DNA from: Streptomyces parvulus
GTDB taxonomy: Bacteria; Actinomycetota; Actinomycetes; Streptomycetales; Streptomycetaceae
Length of the DNA: 64,000 nucleotides
Assembly: GCF_014648855.1 (NCBI RefSeq)
Contig: NZ_BMRX01000005.1
Coordinates: forward strand, 62,001-126,000
Reading direction: 5' to 3'
Of this stretch, positions 37,762 through 44,201 are shown in pieces. The notes beneath the pieces are model-generated. The model made no database searches and was not told the origin of the DNA. It saw only the letters and a program-made list of their open reading frames with translations. The first letter of the stretch is position 1. Each line of letters begins with the position of its first letter. A program made the translations under genes and the position numbers.

Positions 37762-37834
37762 GCCCCCGTAGCTCAGTGGATAGAGCAGGCGCCTTCTAAG
37801 CGCTTGGCCGCAGGTTCGAGTCCTGCCGGGGGCG
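37762..37834 (+). tRNA. tRNA-Arg (anticodon UCU)
   Basis: This is a complete cloverleaf. The acceptor stem is GCCCCCG/CGGGGGC, the D stem GCTC/GAGC, the anticodon stem GGCGC/GCGCT with loop CTTCTAA, and the T stem GCAGG/CCTGC with loop TTCGAGT. The anticodon is TCT at 37795-37797, reading AGA, a rare arginine codon in Streptomyces. The CCA end is encoded (37835-37837). It stands alone, 33 bases before the dehydrogenase gene. Confidence 0.96.
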
Positions 37835-37867
37835 CCACTGCCCGTTTGGCGAGGGGGACCGGACGAC

Positions 37868-38884
37868 GTGCGACTGCGCTGCGCCGTACTCGACGACTTC
37901 CAGCGGGTGGCGACCGGGATCGCGGACTGGTCCCCCGTCGCCGACGACGTGGACGTCGTGTCCTTCGACACCCATTTCACCGGCGAGGACGCCCTCGCCG
38001 CCGCCCTCGCCGACTTCGACATCGTGGTCACCCTCCGCGAACGGGTGGCGTTCACCGGCTCGCTGATCGCCCGGCTGCCCCGGCTGCGGCTCCTGGTCGC
38101 CTCCGGCATGCGCAACAGCGTGATCGACTACGCCGCCGCCGAGGCGCACGGCGTCACCGTGTGCGGCACCGCCTCCTCCTCCACCCCGCCCGTCGAGCTG
38201 ACCTGGGCGCTGATCCTGGGCCTCGCCCGCGGGATCGTCGAGGAGGGCAACGGGCTGCGCGAGGGCGGCCCCTGGCAGCGGACGGTGGGCGCCGACCTGC
38301 ACGGCCGCCACCTGGGCGTGCTGGGCCTGGGCAGGATCGGCGGCCGGGTCGCCGCCGTCGGTCTCGCCTTCGGCATGCGGGTGAGCGCGTGGAGCCAGAA
38401 CCTCACCCGGGAGCGCGCCGACGAGGCGGGCGTGGAACTCGCCCCCTCCAAGGAGGCGCTGCTGCGCGAGGCCGACTTCGTCTCCGTCCACCTGGCGCTA
38501 GGCGACCGCACCCGGGGCCTGCTCGGCCCCGCCGAACTGGCCCTGCTCAAGCCCACCGCCTACCTGGTCAACACCTCGCGGGCGGCGATCGTCGACCAGG
38601 ACGCGCTGCTCGCCGCCCTGCACGACGGCCGCATCGCCGGTGCGGGCGTCGACGTCTTCGACACCGAGCCGCTGCCCGCCGCCCACCCGATGCGCACCGC
38701 GCCGCGCCTGCTCGCGACGCCGCACCTCGGCTATGTCTCGCGGGCCAACTACGCGACGTACTACGGCCAGGCCGTGGAGGCGATCCGGGCGTACCTCGAC
38801 GGCTCCCCCGTACGCCGTCTGCCGGTGTCCCCGGCAGACGCTCAGGCGGTTCCCACCCGGGCGGATTCCACCGGACGGCGGTAG
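37868..38884 (+). CDS. D-2-hydroxyacid dehydrogenase (NAD-dependent)
   Basis: This is a 338-residue cytoplasmic oxidoreductase of the D-isomer-specific 2-hydroxyacid dehydrogenase family. The NAD-binding loop GLGRIGGRVA lies near residues 152-161. The catalytic arginine is in NTSRAAIVDQDAL, the glutamate in DVFDTEPLP and the histidine in ATPHLGY. It resembles phosphoglycerate/hydroxypyruvate-type enzymes but lacks the regulatory C-terminal domains of SerA. Substrate unknown. The start is GTG at 37868, just after GAGGGGGACCGGAC. Its 3' end overlaps the opposite gene by 43 bases. Confidence 0.86.
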   Translation: MRLRCAVLDDFQRVATGIADWSPVADDVDVVSFDTHFTGEDALAAALADFDIVVTLRERVAFTGSLIARLPRLRLLVASGMRNSVIDYAAAEAHGVTVCGTASSSTPPVELTWALILGLARGIVEEGNGLREGGPWQRTVGADLHGRHLGVLGLGRIGGRVAAVGLAFGMRVSAWSQNLTRERADEAGVELAPSKEALLREADFVSVHLALGDRTRGLLGPAELALLKPTAYLVNTSRAAIVDQDALLAALHDGRIAGAGVDVFDTEPLPAAHPMRTAPRLLATPHLGYVSRANYATYYGQAVEAIRAYLDGSPVRRLPVSPADAQAVPTRADSTGRR

Positions 38885-39447
38885 ATCCCGTCGCTCCGGC
38901 GCAGGTGGCCGAAGTCCACCAGGTGGCGCCGGAGCGTCACATGGTCGACCTCGCCGTCCTCGCACCAGGCCCGCAGCTTCCGGTCGACGGTGCGCTCCGG
39001 GTACTCCACGCCCGGGGCGAAGGTCTCCTCGGCGATGTGCCGCAGGACCACCTTCTTCCGCGTCCAGCGGGCCGGCAGCCGCACCAGGCGGCCGTCCCGC
39101 ACGAAGGTCCGCAGGATCATTCCGGTGCGGTCGCCTTCGGCCGCGCCGGGGTCGCCGGCCGGATCAGGCGCGGGGCGGGCCGCGCGGGCCAGGTCCCGGA
39201 ACCGCCCGTGGGCGACGACGAGCCCGCCGCCGTCCCCGGGCGCCACCACGCCCTGCTCCCGCAGCCGGCGCAGCGCCCCGGCGGTCTCCTTCGCGGACAG
39301 TCCGGCCACCCGGGCCACCTCGGCGTCGCTGCCGGCGCCCAGTGCGACGGCGGCGAAGGCGCGGACCCTGCTCTCCTCGGAGAAGAGGCCGGGCAGCGCG
39401 GCGAGGGCGGAGGGGTCGGCGGACGCGTCGGACAAGTCGTTCGGCAT
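38842..39447 (-). CDS. DUF2087 domain protein with N-terminal winged helix
   Basis: This is a 201-residue cytoplasmic protein. The first 85 residues look like an ArsR/MarR-style helix-turn-helix (SDAEVARVAGLSAKETAGALRRLREQG). The C-terminal half matches DUF2087, a domain of unknown function often found in predicted regulators (ILRTFVRDGRL, PERTVDRKLRAW, VDFGHLRRSDGIYRR). It is probably a DNA-binding regulator with unknown targets. It overlaps the 3' end of the dehydrogenase gene by 43 bases in the opposite orientation. Confidence 0.75.
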   Translation of the reverse strand: MPNDLSDASADPSALAALPGLFSEESRVRAFAAVALGAGSDAEVARVAGLSAKETAGALRRLREQGVVAPGDGGGLVVAHGRFRDLARAARPAPDPAGDPGAAEGDRTGMILRTFVRDGRLVRLPARWTRKKVVLRHIAEETFAPGVEYPERTVDRKLRAWCEDGEVDHVTLRRHLVDFGHLRRSDGIYRRPVESARVGTA

Positions 39448-39557
39448 GGCGGGGAGGCTAACGGACCGCCCGGCACCGGCGGCACTGGTTTTCCGCCGCC
39501 GCCCGCGACTGCCCCGCCCCGCCCCCTGTTCAAGACGGGTGATCCTCACCCTCGTCC

Positions 39558-39585
39558 CGTGACCCGCCGCAACCGGGTGCGTTGA
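39558..39585 (+). promoter_or_regulatory. Sigma-BldN-type promoter candidate of the chpG-like chaplin
   Basis: CGTGAC, 16 bases, CGTTGA. From memory, the sigma-BldN target at bldM is CGTAAC-N16-CGTTGA, so this differs at one base. The -10 box ends 56 bases before the chaplin start. The same layout appears upstream of three other sheath genes in the window. Confidence 0.62.
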
Positions 39586-39641
39586 ACCGGCCGCGCGGTG
39601 GCGGCCTGCCGCCGTGTTCCCCGAGTCAGAAGGAGAACGTG

Positions 39642-39917
39642 ATGTCTCGCATCGCGAAGGCCGCCGGCGTCGCCCTCGGCGCAGGCGCCGTCATGCTCAG
39701 CGGCACCGGCCTGGCCATGGCGGACGCGGGCGCCGAGGGCGCCGCCGTCGGTTCGCCCGGCGTCCTGTCCGGCAACGTCGTCCAGGTGCCGGTCAACGTG
39801 CCGGTCAACGTGTGCGGCAACACCATCAACGTCATCGGTCTGCTGAACCCCGCGTTCGGCAACGCCTGCGAGAACGGCGACGACCACAGCGACAAGAGCG
39901 GTGGCTACGGCGGCTGA
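39642..39917 (+). CDS. chpG: Short chaplin, ChpG-like
   Basis: This is a small secreted hydrophobic protein of 91 residues that assembles into amyloid-like fibrils on aerial hyphae and lowers water surface tension. The signal peptide covers about 1-28. The single chaplin domain has the usual order: SPGVLSGN, VQVPV, PVNVCGNTINVIGLLNPAFGN, with two cysteines (Cys58 and Cys76) that probably pair. Unlike the other short chaplins here it ends in a charged, Gly-rich tail (DDHSDKSGGYGG). ATG at 39642 follows AAGGAGAACGTG. The letter assignment comes from synteny with S. coelicolor (next to a tyrosinase gene). Confidence 0.9.
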   Translation: MSRIAKAAGVALGAGAVMLSGTGLAMADAGAEGAAVGSPGVLSGNVVQVPVNVPVNVCGNTINVIGLLNPAFGNACENGDDHSDKSGGYGG

Positions 39918-39932
39918 GTCCCCCGCGGCACC

Positions 39933-39967
39933 CGAGGAGCCCCGGCCTCCCCGGCCGGGGCTCCTCG
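39933..39967. terminator. Bidirectional terminator between chaplin and tyrosinase genes
   Basis: There is a perfect 15-bp stem (CGAGGAGCCCCGGCC and its complement) with a five-base loop, between convergent genes. It is the strongest hairpin in this part of the window. Confidence 0.82.
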
Positions 39968-39992
39968 CGTCCGGGCGTCGGGCGTACCGCCG

Positions 39993-40859
39993 TCAGGCGT
40001 ACCGGTAGATCCGGCCGACGTCCTCCAGCGCGTCCGGCGTCACGTCCCACGGCGGCAGCCGCTCGTGCCGGGCGACGACCCGCCCGCGCTGCGCGCTGCC
40101 CCGCCCGGGCGGCTCGGCGGGCAGGTAGCGGGCGCCGCGGTGCCGGGCCTGCCAGCGGGACCACTGGAGGTCGACGAAGGCGTGGTGCAGCCAGAAGACC
40201 GGGTCGTTGACCGAGGCGCCGCCGACCATGGCACCGCCGACCCACCGGTGCACGCGGTTGTGGTTGCGCCAGGAGACGCTGCCGCGGCCGGTCCCCCAGC
40301 CCTCCAGCTTGTTGCGGAAGCCCTTGCGGACCGTGGAGTCCCAGGGGGAGGCGTCGTACACCGGGTCGTCGAGCGCGCCCTCCAGGTCGCCTTTGGCCGG
40401 CAGCTTGAGGGGATCGGCGGCCCGCCCCAGGTCCCGGGTCAGGTACTCGGTGTCGGTGACGTTGACCTTCAGGGTCCAGTTGCCCTCGCCGTACGCGAAC
40501 GGCCCGGTGGTGACCCGGTGGTCGGAGCGCCGCCCGGTGCCGCCGAGGAGGTCGGCGGTCCAGGGTGCGGAGGTGGTGGTGCGGTCCTTCGTCCAGTCCC
40601 AGTACGGCACGGTGACCGAGGAGTCGACCCGGCGCAGCGCGTCCTCCAGGTCCAGCAGGAACCTGCGGTGCCAGGGCAGGAAGGACGGCGCCATGTGCGC
40701 CGTACGGAGTCCGTCCTCGCCGTCGGAGACGTAGTACTCGATGTGGGTGCGGACGAACTCGTCGTACTCGCCGCGCCGTTTGATCTCCAGCAGCGCGTTG
40801 ACGAAACGCCGCCGCTCGGTGCGGGTCAGCGTGCTGACGTCCTTACGCGTGTACGCCAT
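39993..40859 (-). CDS. melD2: Tyrosinase (binuclear copper monooxygenase), MelD2-like
   Basis: This is a 288-residue type-3 copper enzyme that hydroxylates and oxidises phenols to quinones, leading to melanin-type pigment. The copper ligands are all present: His39, His55, His64 (CuA) and His200, His204, His226 (CuB, in WRNHNRVHRW and DPVFWLHHAFVD). It has no signal peptide; Streptomyces tyrosinases leave the cell on a partner protein, here encoded directly upstream with a 17-base overlap. S. coelicolor has a second tyrosinase pair at this locus (melD1/melD2), distinct from melC1/melC2. Confidence 0.9.
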   Translation of the reverse strand: MAYTRKDVSTLTRTERRRFVNALLEIKRRGEYDEFVRTHIEYYVSDGEDGLRTAHMAPSFLPWHRRFLLDLEDALRRVDSSVTVPYWDWTKDRTTTSAPWTADLLGGTGRRSDHRVTTGPFAYGEGNWTLKVNVTDTEYLTRDLGRAADPLKLPAKGDLEGALDDPVYDASPWDSTVRKGFRNKLEGWGTGRGSVSWRNHNRVHRWVGGAMVGGASVNDPVFWLHHAFVDLQWSRWQARHRGARYLPAEPPGRGSAQRGRVVARHERLPPWDVTPDALEDVGRIYRYA

Positions 40860-41349
40860 GCCGCCCCCCGGAGTGGTGGTCGTGCTCCTCGGCCGACGGG
40901 GTGTCGCGCAGGTGCTCGCCGGGGCCGAGTTCGTCGACGGCGCCGCGGGCCGCGGCGAGGGGGGTCGGGTAGGACCGGTAGTGGTCGACCATGGTCAGCC
41001 AGCTGCCGTCGGCCCGGCGCATCAGGTGCAGCGGACGGCCGTCCACGGTCACGTGCCAGCTGCCCGCGCCGACGGCACGGCCGGCGGCCGAGCGGACGCC
41101 GCGGATCCGGCGGCCCCGGTAGGTCTCGTCGAAGGTGCCGTCGCCCTCCGGCTCGGCGGGGTGCGGTTCGGGGCGGGAGGCGGCGACCAGCGGCGCCAGG
41201 GCGACCGCGAGGGCCGGGGCGAGCAGCCCGCGCATCAGCTGCCGCCGGGTGCCGCGCGCCGGGCCGCCTCTCGCCCGGCCCGCCGCCCCGTGTTCCCGCT
41301 CGTGCTCCTCTACGGCCTCGCTCCGTGCCGCGTCCGTGTCGGCGACCAT
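40843..41349 (-). CDS. melD1: Tyrosinase copper chaperone/secretion partner, MelC1-type
   Basis: This is a 168-residue helper that loads copper into the tyrosinase and carries it out of the cell. The signal sequence has a twin-arginine element (TRRQLMRG near 34-41) followed by a hydrophobic stretch to about 58, as in MelC1. The MelC1 core (FDETYRGRRIRG, HVTVDGRPLHLMRRADGSW, VDHYRSYPTPLAAARGAVDELG) spans about 73-145. A His-rich tail (EEHDHHSGGRHGVH) may bind copper. The cytoplasmic N-terminal extension before the twin arginines (about 33 residues) is long. It overlaps the tyrosinase gene by 17 bases. Confidence 0.85.
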   Translation of the reverse strand: MVADTDAARSEAVEEHEREHGAAGRARGGPARGTRRQLMRGLLAPALAVALAPLVAASRPEPHPAEPEGDGTFDETYRGRRIRGVRSAAGRAVGAGSWHVTVDGRPLHLMRRADGSWLTMVDHYRSYPTPLAAARGAVDELGPGEHLRDTPSAEEHDHHSGGRHGVHA

Positions 41350-41439
41350 GGCTCGCTCCTCGTCCGGTTCGGTTGATCCGCACCGCTAACCGGACGAAGG
41401 GCCACTCGGTCACCGCTCGCGGGGCCAGTCGGAGCACGA

Positions 41440-41459
41440 CCCGCCCGGGCGCGGGCGGG
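41440..41459 (-). terminator. Terminator after the secreted-protein gene at 41469
   Basis: An eight-bp stem (CCCGCCCG / CGGGCGGG) with a GGCG loop lies just beyond the stop of the minus-strand gene. Confidence 0.55.
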
Positions 41460-41468
41460 CCGCACGGG

Positions 41469-41984
41469 TTACAGCCCCGGTCCGACCCCCAGGTCGGCCA
41501 CCGGGACCGTCTGGACGACGGGGGCCAGCACGCCCACCTCGGGCAGCTTGGGCCCGGGCAGACCGAGAGCGTCGGGCCGGGGCGCGGTCAGGGGCGCGTC
41601 CAGGGACAGACCGGGGGCCAGGGTGCGCAGCCCCGCGGCGGGGGCGTCCACGGCGGCGTGGTCGAAGTCGTCACCGAGGACGTGCGGCACGGGCTGGCGC
41701 ACATCGGCGCCCGGCAGCCCGGCGTGCACCGGCAGCTGCGGCAGGGTCCGCTCCGGCAGCAGCCGGCCCTCGACGTAGGTCGGCCCCTCGGGCGCGCCCG
41801 CCGACGGCACGGGCAGCTCCCCGGTCACCTCCGGCAGCTCCATGCCGAGGGCCGTCTCCGCACCGCCCAGGGGCACGGGTACGGGGACCGCGTCGGCCGC
41901 GGTGGCGGGAGCCGCGGCGACGCCCACGGCGGCGGCCACACCGGTGACGACGGCGGCCAGGGTTCGTCTGGTGGTCGACTTCAT
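41469..41984 (-). CDS. Small secreted protein of unknown function
   Basis: This is a 171-residue exported protein with no domain I recognise. The signal peptide is MKSTTRRTLAAVVTGVAAA onward with cleavage near residue 30 (ATA-ADA). The mature part is rich in proline, leucine and valine (VPVPVPLGG, LPEVTGELPVPSAG, LPGPKLPEVGVLAPVV) and seems to be a repetitive, extended protein. ATG at 41984 gives the standard signal; a GTG at 41993 is an alternative. It lies 55 bases downstream of another small secreted gene on the same strand, in a block of three between tyrosinase and chaplin genes. Confidence 0.65.
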   Translation of the reverse strand: MKSTTRRTLAAVVTGVAAAVGVAAAPATAADAVPVPVPLGGAETALGMELPEVTGELPVPSAGAPEGPTYVEGRLLPERTLPQLPVHAGLPGADVRQPVPHVLGDDFDHAAVDAPAAGLRTLAPGLSLDAPLTAPRPDALGLPGPKLPEVGVLAPVVQTVPVADLGVGPGL

Positions 41985-42039
41985 GTCAGGCACGGGCCCT
42001 TTCGAGAATGCGTGGGGGACGGACGGGAGGTGCGCGGGC

Positions 42040-42330
42040 TCAGCCGCCCAGCGGGAGACCGCCGAGCAGGCCCTTCTTCGAGTTCAGGTCGGTGGTCGCA
42101 CCCTTCACGGTGTGCAGCACGGATTCCTTGTTCTCGGTGTCGAGCGCGTCCGACTGGTGCTTCAGCGGCATGACGTCGACGGGCTCCGCGGTGAGCGCGT
42201 TCACGGCGCCGTTGAGGCTGGTGGGCGTGAGCGCGGCGGTGTCGGCGGCGTCGTAGGCGAACGCGGGCACGGCGGAGCCGGCGGCGACCAGGGAACCGGC
42301 GACGACCGCGGCGGCCTTGAGGGACTTCAT
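42040..42330 (-). CDS. Small secreted protein of unknown function
   Basis: This is a 96-residue exported protein. Signal peptide residues 1-25 (MKSLKAAAVVAGSLVAAG, cleavage after AFA). The mature 71 residues are polar and contain no cysteine (LTPTSLNGAVNALT, LKHQSDALDTENKESVLHTVKG, GLLGGLPLGG), so it is neither a chaplin nor a rodlin. ATG at 42330 has AAAGGAACACG upstream. A CGTTGA box lies 52 bases upstream (42388-42383), at the spacing used by the chaplin genes here, but the expected -35 is poor. Probably co-transcribed with the next secreted gene. Confidence 0.72.
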   Translation of the reverse strand: MKSLKAAAVVAGSLVAAGSAVPAFAYDAADTAALTPTSLNGAVNALTAEPVDVMPLKHQSDALDTENKESVLHTVKGATTDLNSKKGLLGGLPLGG

Positions 42331-42509
42331 CGTGTTCCTTTCTTCGGCGACCCGTGTCACCGGAGGAAATGCTGACGCCCTCTCAACGACCTGTGCCGAA
42401 CACGGAAACTCCGCCTTCCGGAAGACATATGAGATCTCCGGACCCCCGGACGGCGGAACAACGAAAGGCTCGCGGAAAGAGGGAATGGGGGCGGCGGAAA
42501 TACGCGAAA

Positions 42510-42544
42510 GGCCGCCGCGCCCCCGGAACGGGGGAGCGGCGGCC
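42510..42544 (-). terminator. Terminator after the 245-residue secreted-protein gene
   Basis: A 16-bp stem with one mismatch (GGCCGCCGCGCCCCCG against CGGGGGAGCGGCGGCC) and a three-base loop, 18 bases beyond the stop at 42562. Confidence 0.7.
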
Positions 42545-42561
42545 CGGGGACGCGCGGGGCG

Positions 42562-43299
42562 TCAGGCGGGGTTCGCCGGCAGCGGGCTCGCCGGGGTGGC
42601 GGCCTGCGGCGCGGTGGCCTCCGGCGCGCTCGGCACCGCGGGCAGGCCGGCCAGGTCGGCGGCGGGCAGGCCGTTGCCGACGAGGGTGGCGGCGACGACG
42701 TTGACGACGCCGGTCACGACGTTCTCGACGGCGGGGCTCACCTGCTCGGCGCTGCCGGCGGTGGTGGCCTTGACCAGGGCGTCGACCTGCTTCTGCAGCT
42801 CGGCGTAGGCGGTGGCCGTGAGGTCGGGCGCCGCCGCGGTCTCGTCCTGCGCGGCGACCGGCGCCGGCAGCGTGACCGGGTCCCCGGCCTCCGGCGCGGT
42901 CACGGCCGGAGGCTGGGCCGGGGTGGCCGTACCGGGGGTGGTCGCCGTGTCGTCGGTGTCGGCGTCGTCGGCGTCCGCGTCGGCCGCCTCGGCCTTGGCG
43001 AGCGCGTCCTTGACGGCGTCGGAGAGCTTGTCGGCGTCGGCGGCCGACAGCCGGCCGTCCTCGGCCTTGAGGACCGCGGTGAGCATGTCGGTGACGGGCG
43101 TGAGTACTCCGCCGAGACCGGCCAGGCTGCCGACCTGGCTCTGGAGTTCCGCCACGTCGGGCAGGGGGGCGTGGGAGGCCGCGTGGGTGCGTTCCCGGAC
43201 CGATTCGCCATCGGCCGCCATCACCGCCGGCCCGGAGATGCCGATCAGCAGGCCGGCGCAGAGAGCGGTGGTGGCGATTCGTCGTGCGGGCAGACGCAT
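42562..43299 (-). CDS. Secreted Ala/Pro-rich protein of unknown function
   Basis: This is a 245-residue exported protein. Signal peptide about 1-29 (ATTALCAGLLIGISGPAVMAA). The mature chain has helical segments at about 45-100 (DVAELQSQVGSLAGLGG, LSAADADKLSDAVKDALAKAEA), then an acidic Asp/Ala/Thr run, a proline-rich spacer and a second helical region with AYAELQKQVDALVKAT near 170-185. No cysteine in the mature part and no wall-sorting signal. ATG at 43299 follows GGAACCCCCC at a short distance. Function unknown; it sits beside chpF. Confidence 0.68.
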   Translation of the reverse strand: MRLPARRIATTALCAGLLIGISGPAVMAADGESVRERTHAASHAPLPDVAELQSQVGSLAGLGGVLTPVTDMLTAVLKAEDGRLSAADADKLSDAVKDALAKAEAADADADDADTDDTATTPGTATPAQPPAVTAPEAGDPVTLPAPVAAQDETAAAPDLTATAYAELQKQVDALVKATTAGSAEQVSPAVENVVTGVVNVVAATLVGNGLPAADLAGLPAVPSAPEATAPQAATPASPLPANPA

Positions 43300-43407
43300 G
43301 GGGGGGTTCCTTTCGGTGGTGCGTCGGATCTTGTGCCCACCGTGGAATCGCCTCTGACGCTCTGCAACCGAGCGGTGACCGCGCGCGCCCGCCCGGGATT
43401 CTCCCCG

Positions 43408-43432
43408 TGGGCGTCTTACCTGGTGAGACGCC
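43408..43432. repeat. Inverted repeat between secreted-protein gene and chpF
   Basis: GGGCGTCT / AGACGCCC with a nine-base loop. It lies upstream of the gene starting at 43299 and beyond the end of chpF. It could be a second terminator for chpF or an operator. Confidence 0.4.
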
Positions 43433-43510
43433 CTGTCAAGGTCCGTGCGCCGTGTCGGCGCCCGCAGCCCCCATTCGGGGCAGCACACCGCCGTCCGCGC
43501 GGCAACGCGA

Positions 43511-43554
43511 ACCGGCCGCCCGGTCGCGGAGGAACCGCGGTACGGACGGCCGGT
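43511..43554 (-). terminator. Branched hairpin after chpF
   Basis: An outer stem ACCGGCCG / CGGCCGGT encloses a CGCGG / CCGCG stem, 22 bases beyond the chaplin stop. It probably ends the chaplin message. Confidence 0.5.
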
Positions 43555-43575
43555 GCGGGGGATTGCGATCCGACG

Positions 43576-43815
43576 TCAGTCGTTCTCGCACTCGTTGCCG
43601 AACGCCGGGTTCAGCAGGCCGATGACGTCGACGGTGTTGCCGCAGACGTTGACCGGGATGTGGACCGGGACCTGCACCACGTTGCCGGACAGGACGCCCG
43701 GGGAGTGGGCGGCGGCGGCCTGCGCGCCGCTGTCGGCAGCGGCGACACCGGCGGTGCCCGCCACCGCGGCGGCGGCGACGGAGGTCAGGGCCAGGCCCTT
43801 CGCGATACGCGACAT
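43576..43815 (-). CDS. chpF: Short chaplin, ChpF-like
   Basis: This is a 79-residue secreted chaplin. Signal peptide about 1-26 (ending GVAAA-DS). The mature 52 residues form one chaplin domain: HSPGVLSGN, VQVPVHIPVNVCGNTVDVIGLLNPAFGN, then CEND, with the two conserved cysteines. It coats aerial hyphae. ATG at 43815 has AAGGAG nine bases upstream. A sigma-BldN-like promoter lies 55 bases before the start. It is divergent from the polysaccharide operon. The letter is assigned from synteny with S. coelicolor. Confidence 0.9.
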   Translation of the reverse strand: MSRIAKGLALTSVAAAAVAGTAGVAAADSGAQAAAAHSPGVLSGNVVQVPVHIPVNVCGNTVDVIGLLNPAFGNECEND

Positions 43816-44201
43816 GGGGAAGTGCTCCTTGGGGTTGTCACACACATCCGGGCGGCTGCCCGGCGCAGTGTCAACGCGTGGCAGGCATCCGGGTTGTGCC
43901 GCCAAAGGGGTGATCTCGCCGGGAGGCGGTGTTCACAAATCCAACACACTTACCCGCTTTCAACGTATTAGTACGGATAGCGGCTAGAGTCCCACTCCGT
44001 TCGAGCCTCCCGGTCGCGCCGCCGAGAGGCACCGACCGAAGGCACTCTCCGAGAACTCCGACCGCGGCGGTGACGCGCCGGTTTCCGGCTCGTTTGGCAG
44101 CGGGACGCGGCGTACGCCGGCGGACGCCGCGTCGCGGCGGACGCTCCGCCGTCAGACGCGTTCCCGCCCGTCCCGAGATTTCCGTGAACGAGGAAACGCG
44201 C
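43816..44201. other. 386-base divergent control region between chpF and the polysaccharide operon
   Basis: No gene is seen. It holds the chpF promoter at 43871-43898 and must hold the promoter of the eight-gene operon starting at 44202. The stretch 43930-43990 is clearly less GC-rich than its surroundings (ACAAATCCAACACA, TTCAACGTATTAGTACGG), as expected of a promoter. TAGAGT near 43985 is -10-like but lacks a good -35 partner. Confidence 0.5.
43871..43898 (-). promoter_or_regulatory. Sigma-BldN-type promoter candidate of chpF
   Basis: On the minus strand: CACAAC (43898-43893), 16 bases, CGTTGA (43876-43871). The -10 box is 55 bases from the chaplin start, almost the same as at chpG (56). 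The -35 keeps the AAC core only. Confidence 0.55.

Noticed and set aside
37557..37799. An 80-codon plus-strand frame upstream of the tRNA
   Set aside because: It has no ribosome site, runs into the tRNA gene, and shows no coding bias.
37835..37867. Attachment site or integrated element at the tRNA-Arg 3' end
   Set aside because: No repeat of the tRNA 3' end, integrase or foreign-looking DNA follows; the next gene is an ordinary metabolic gene.
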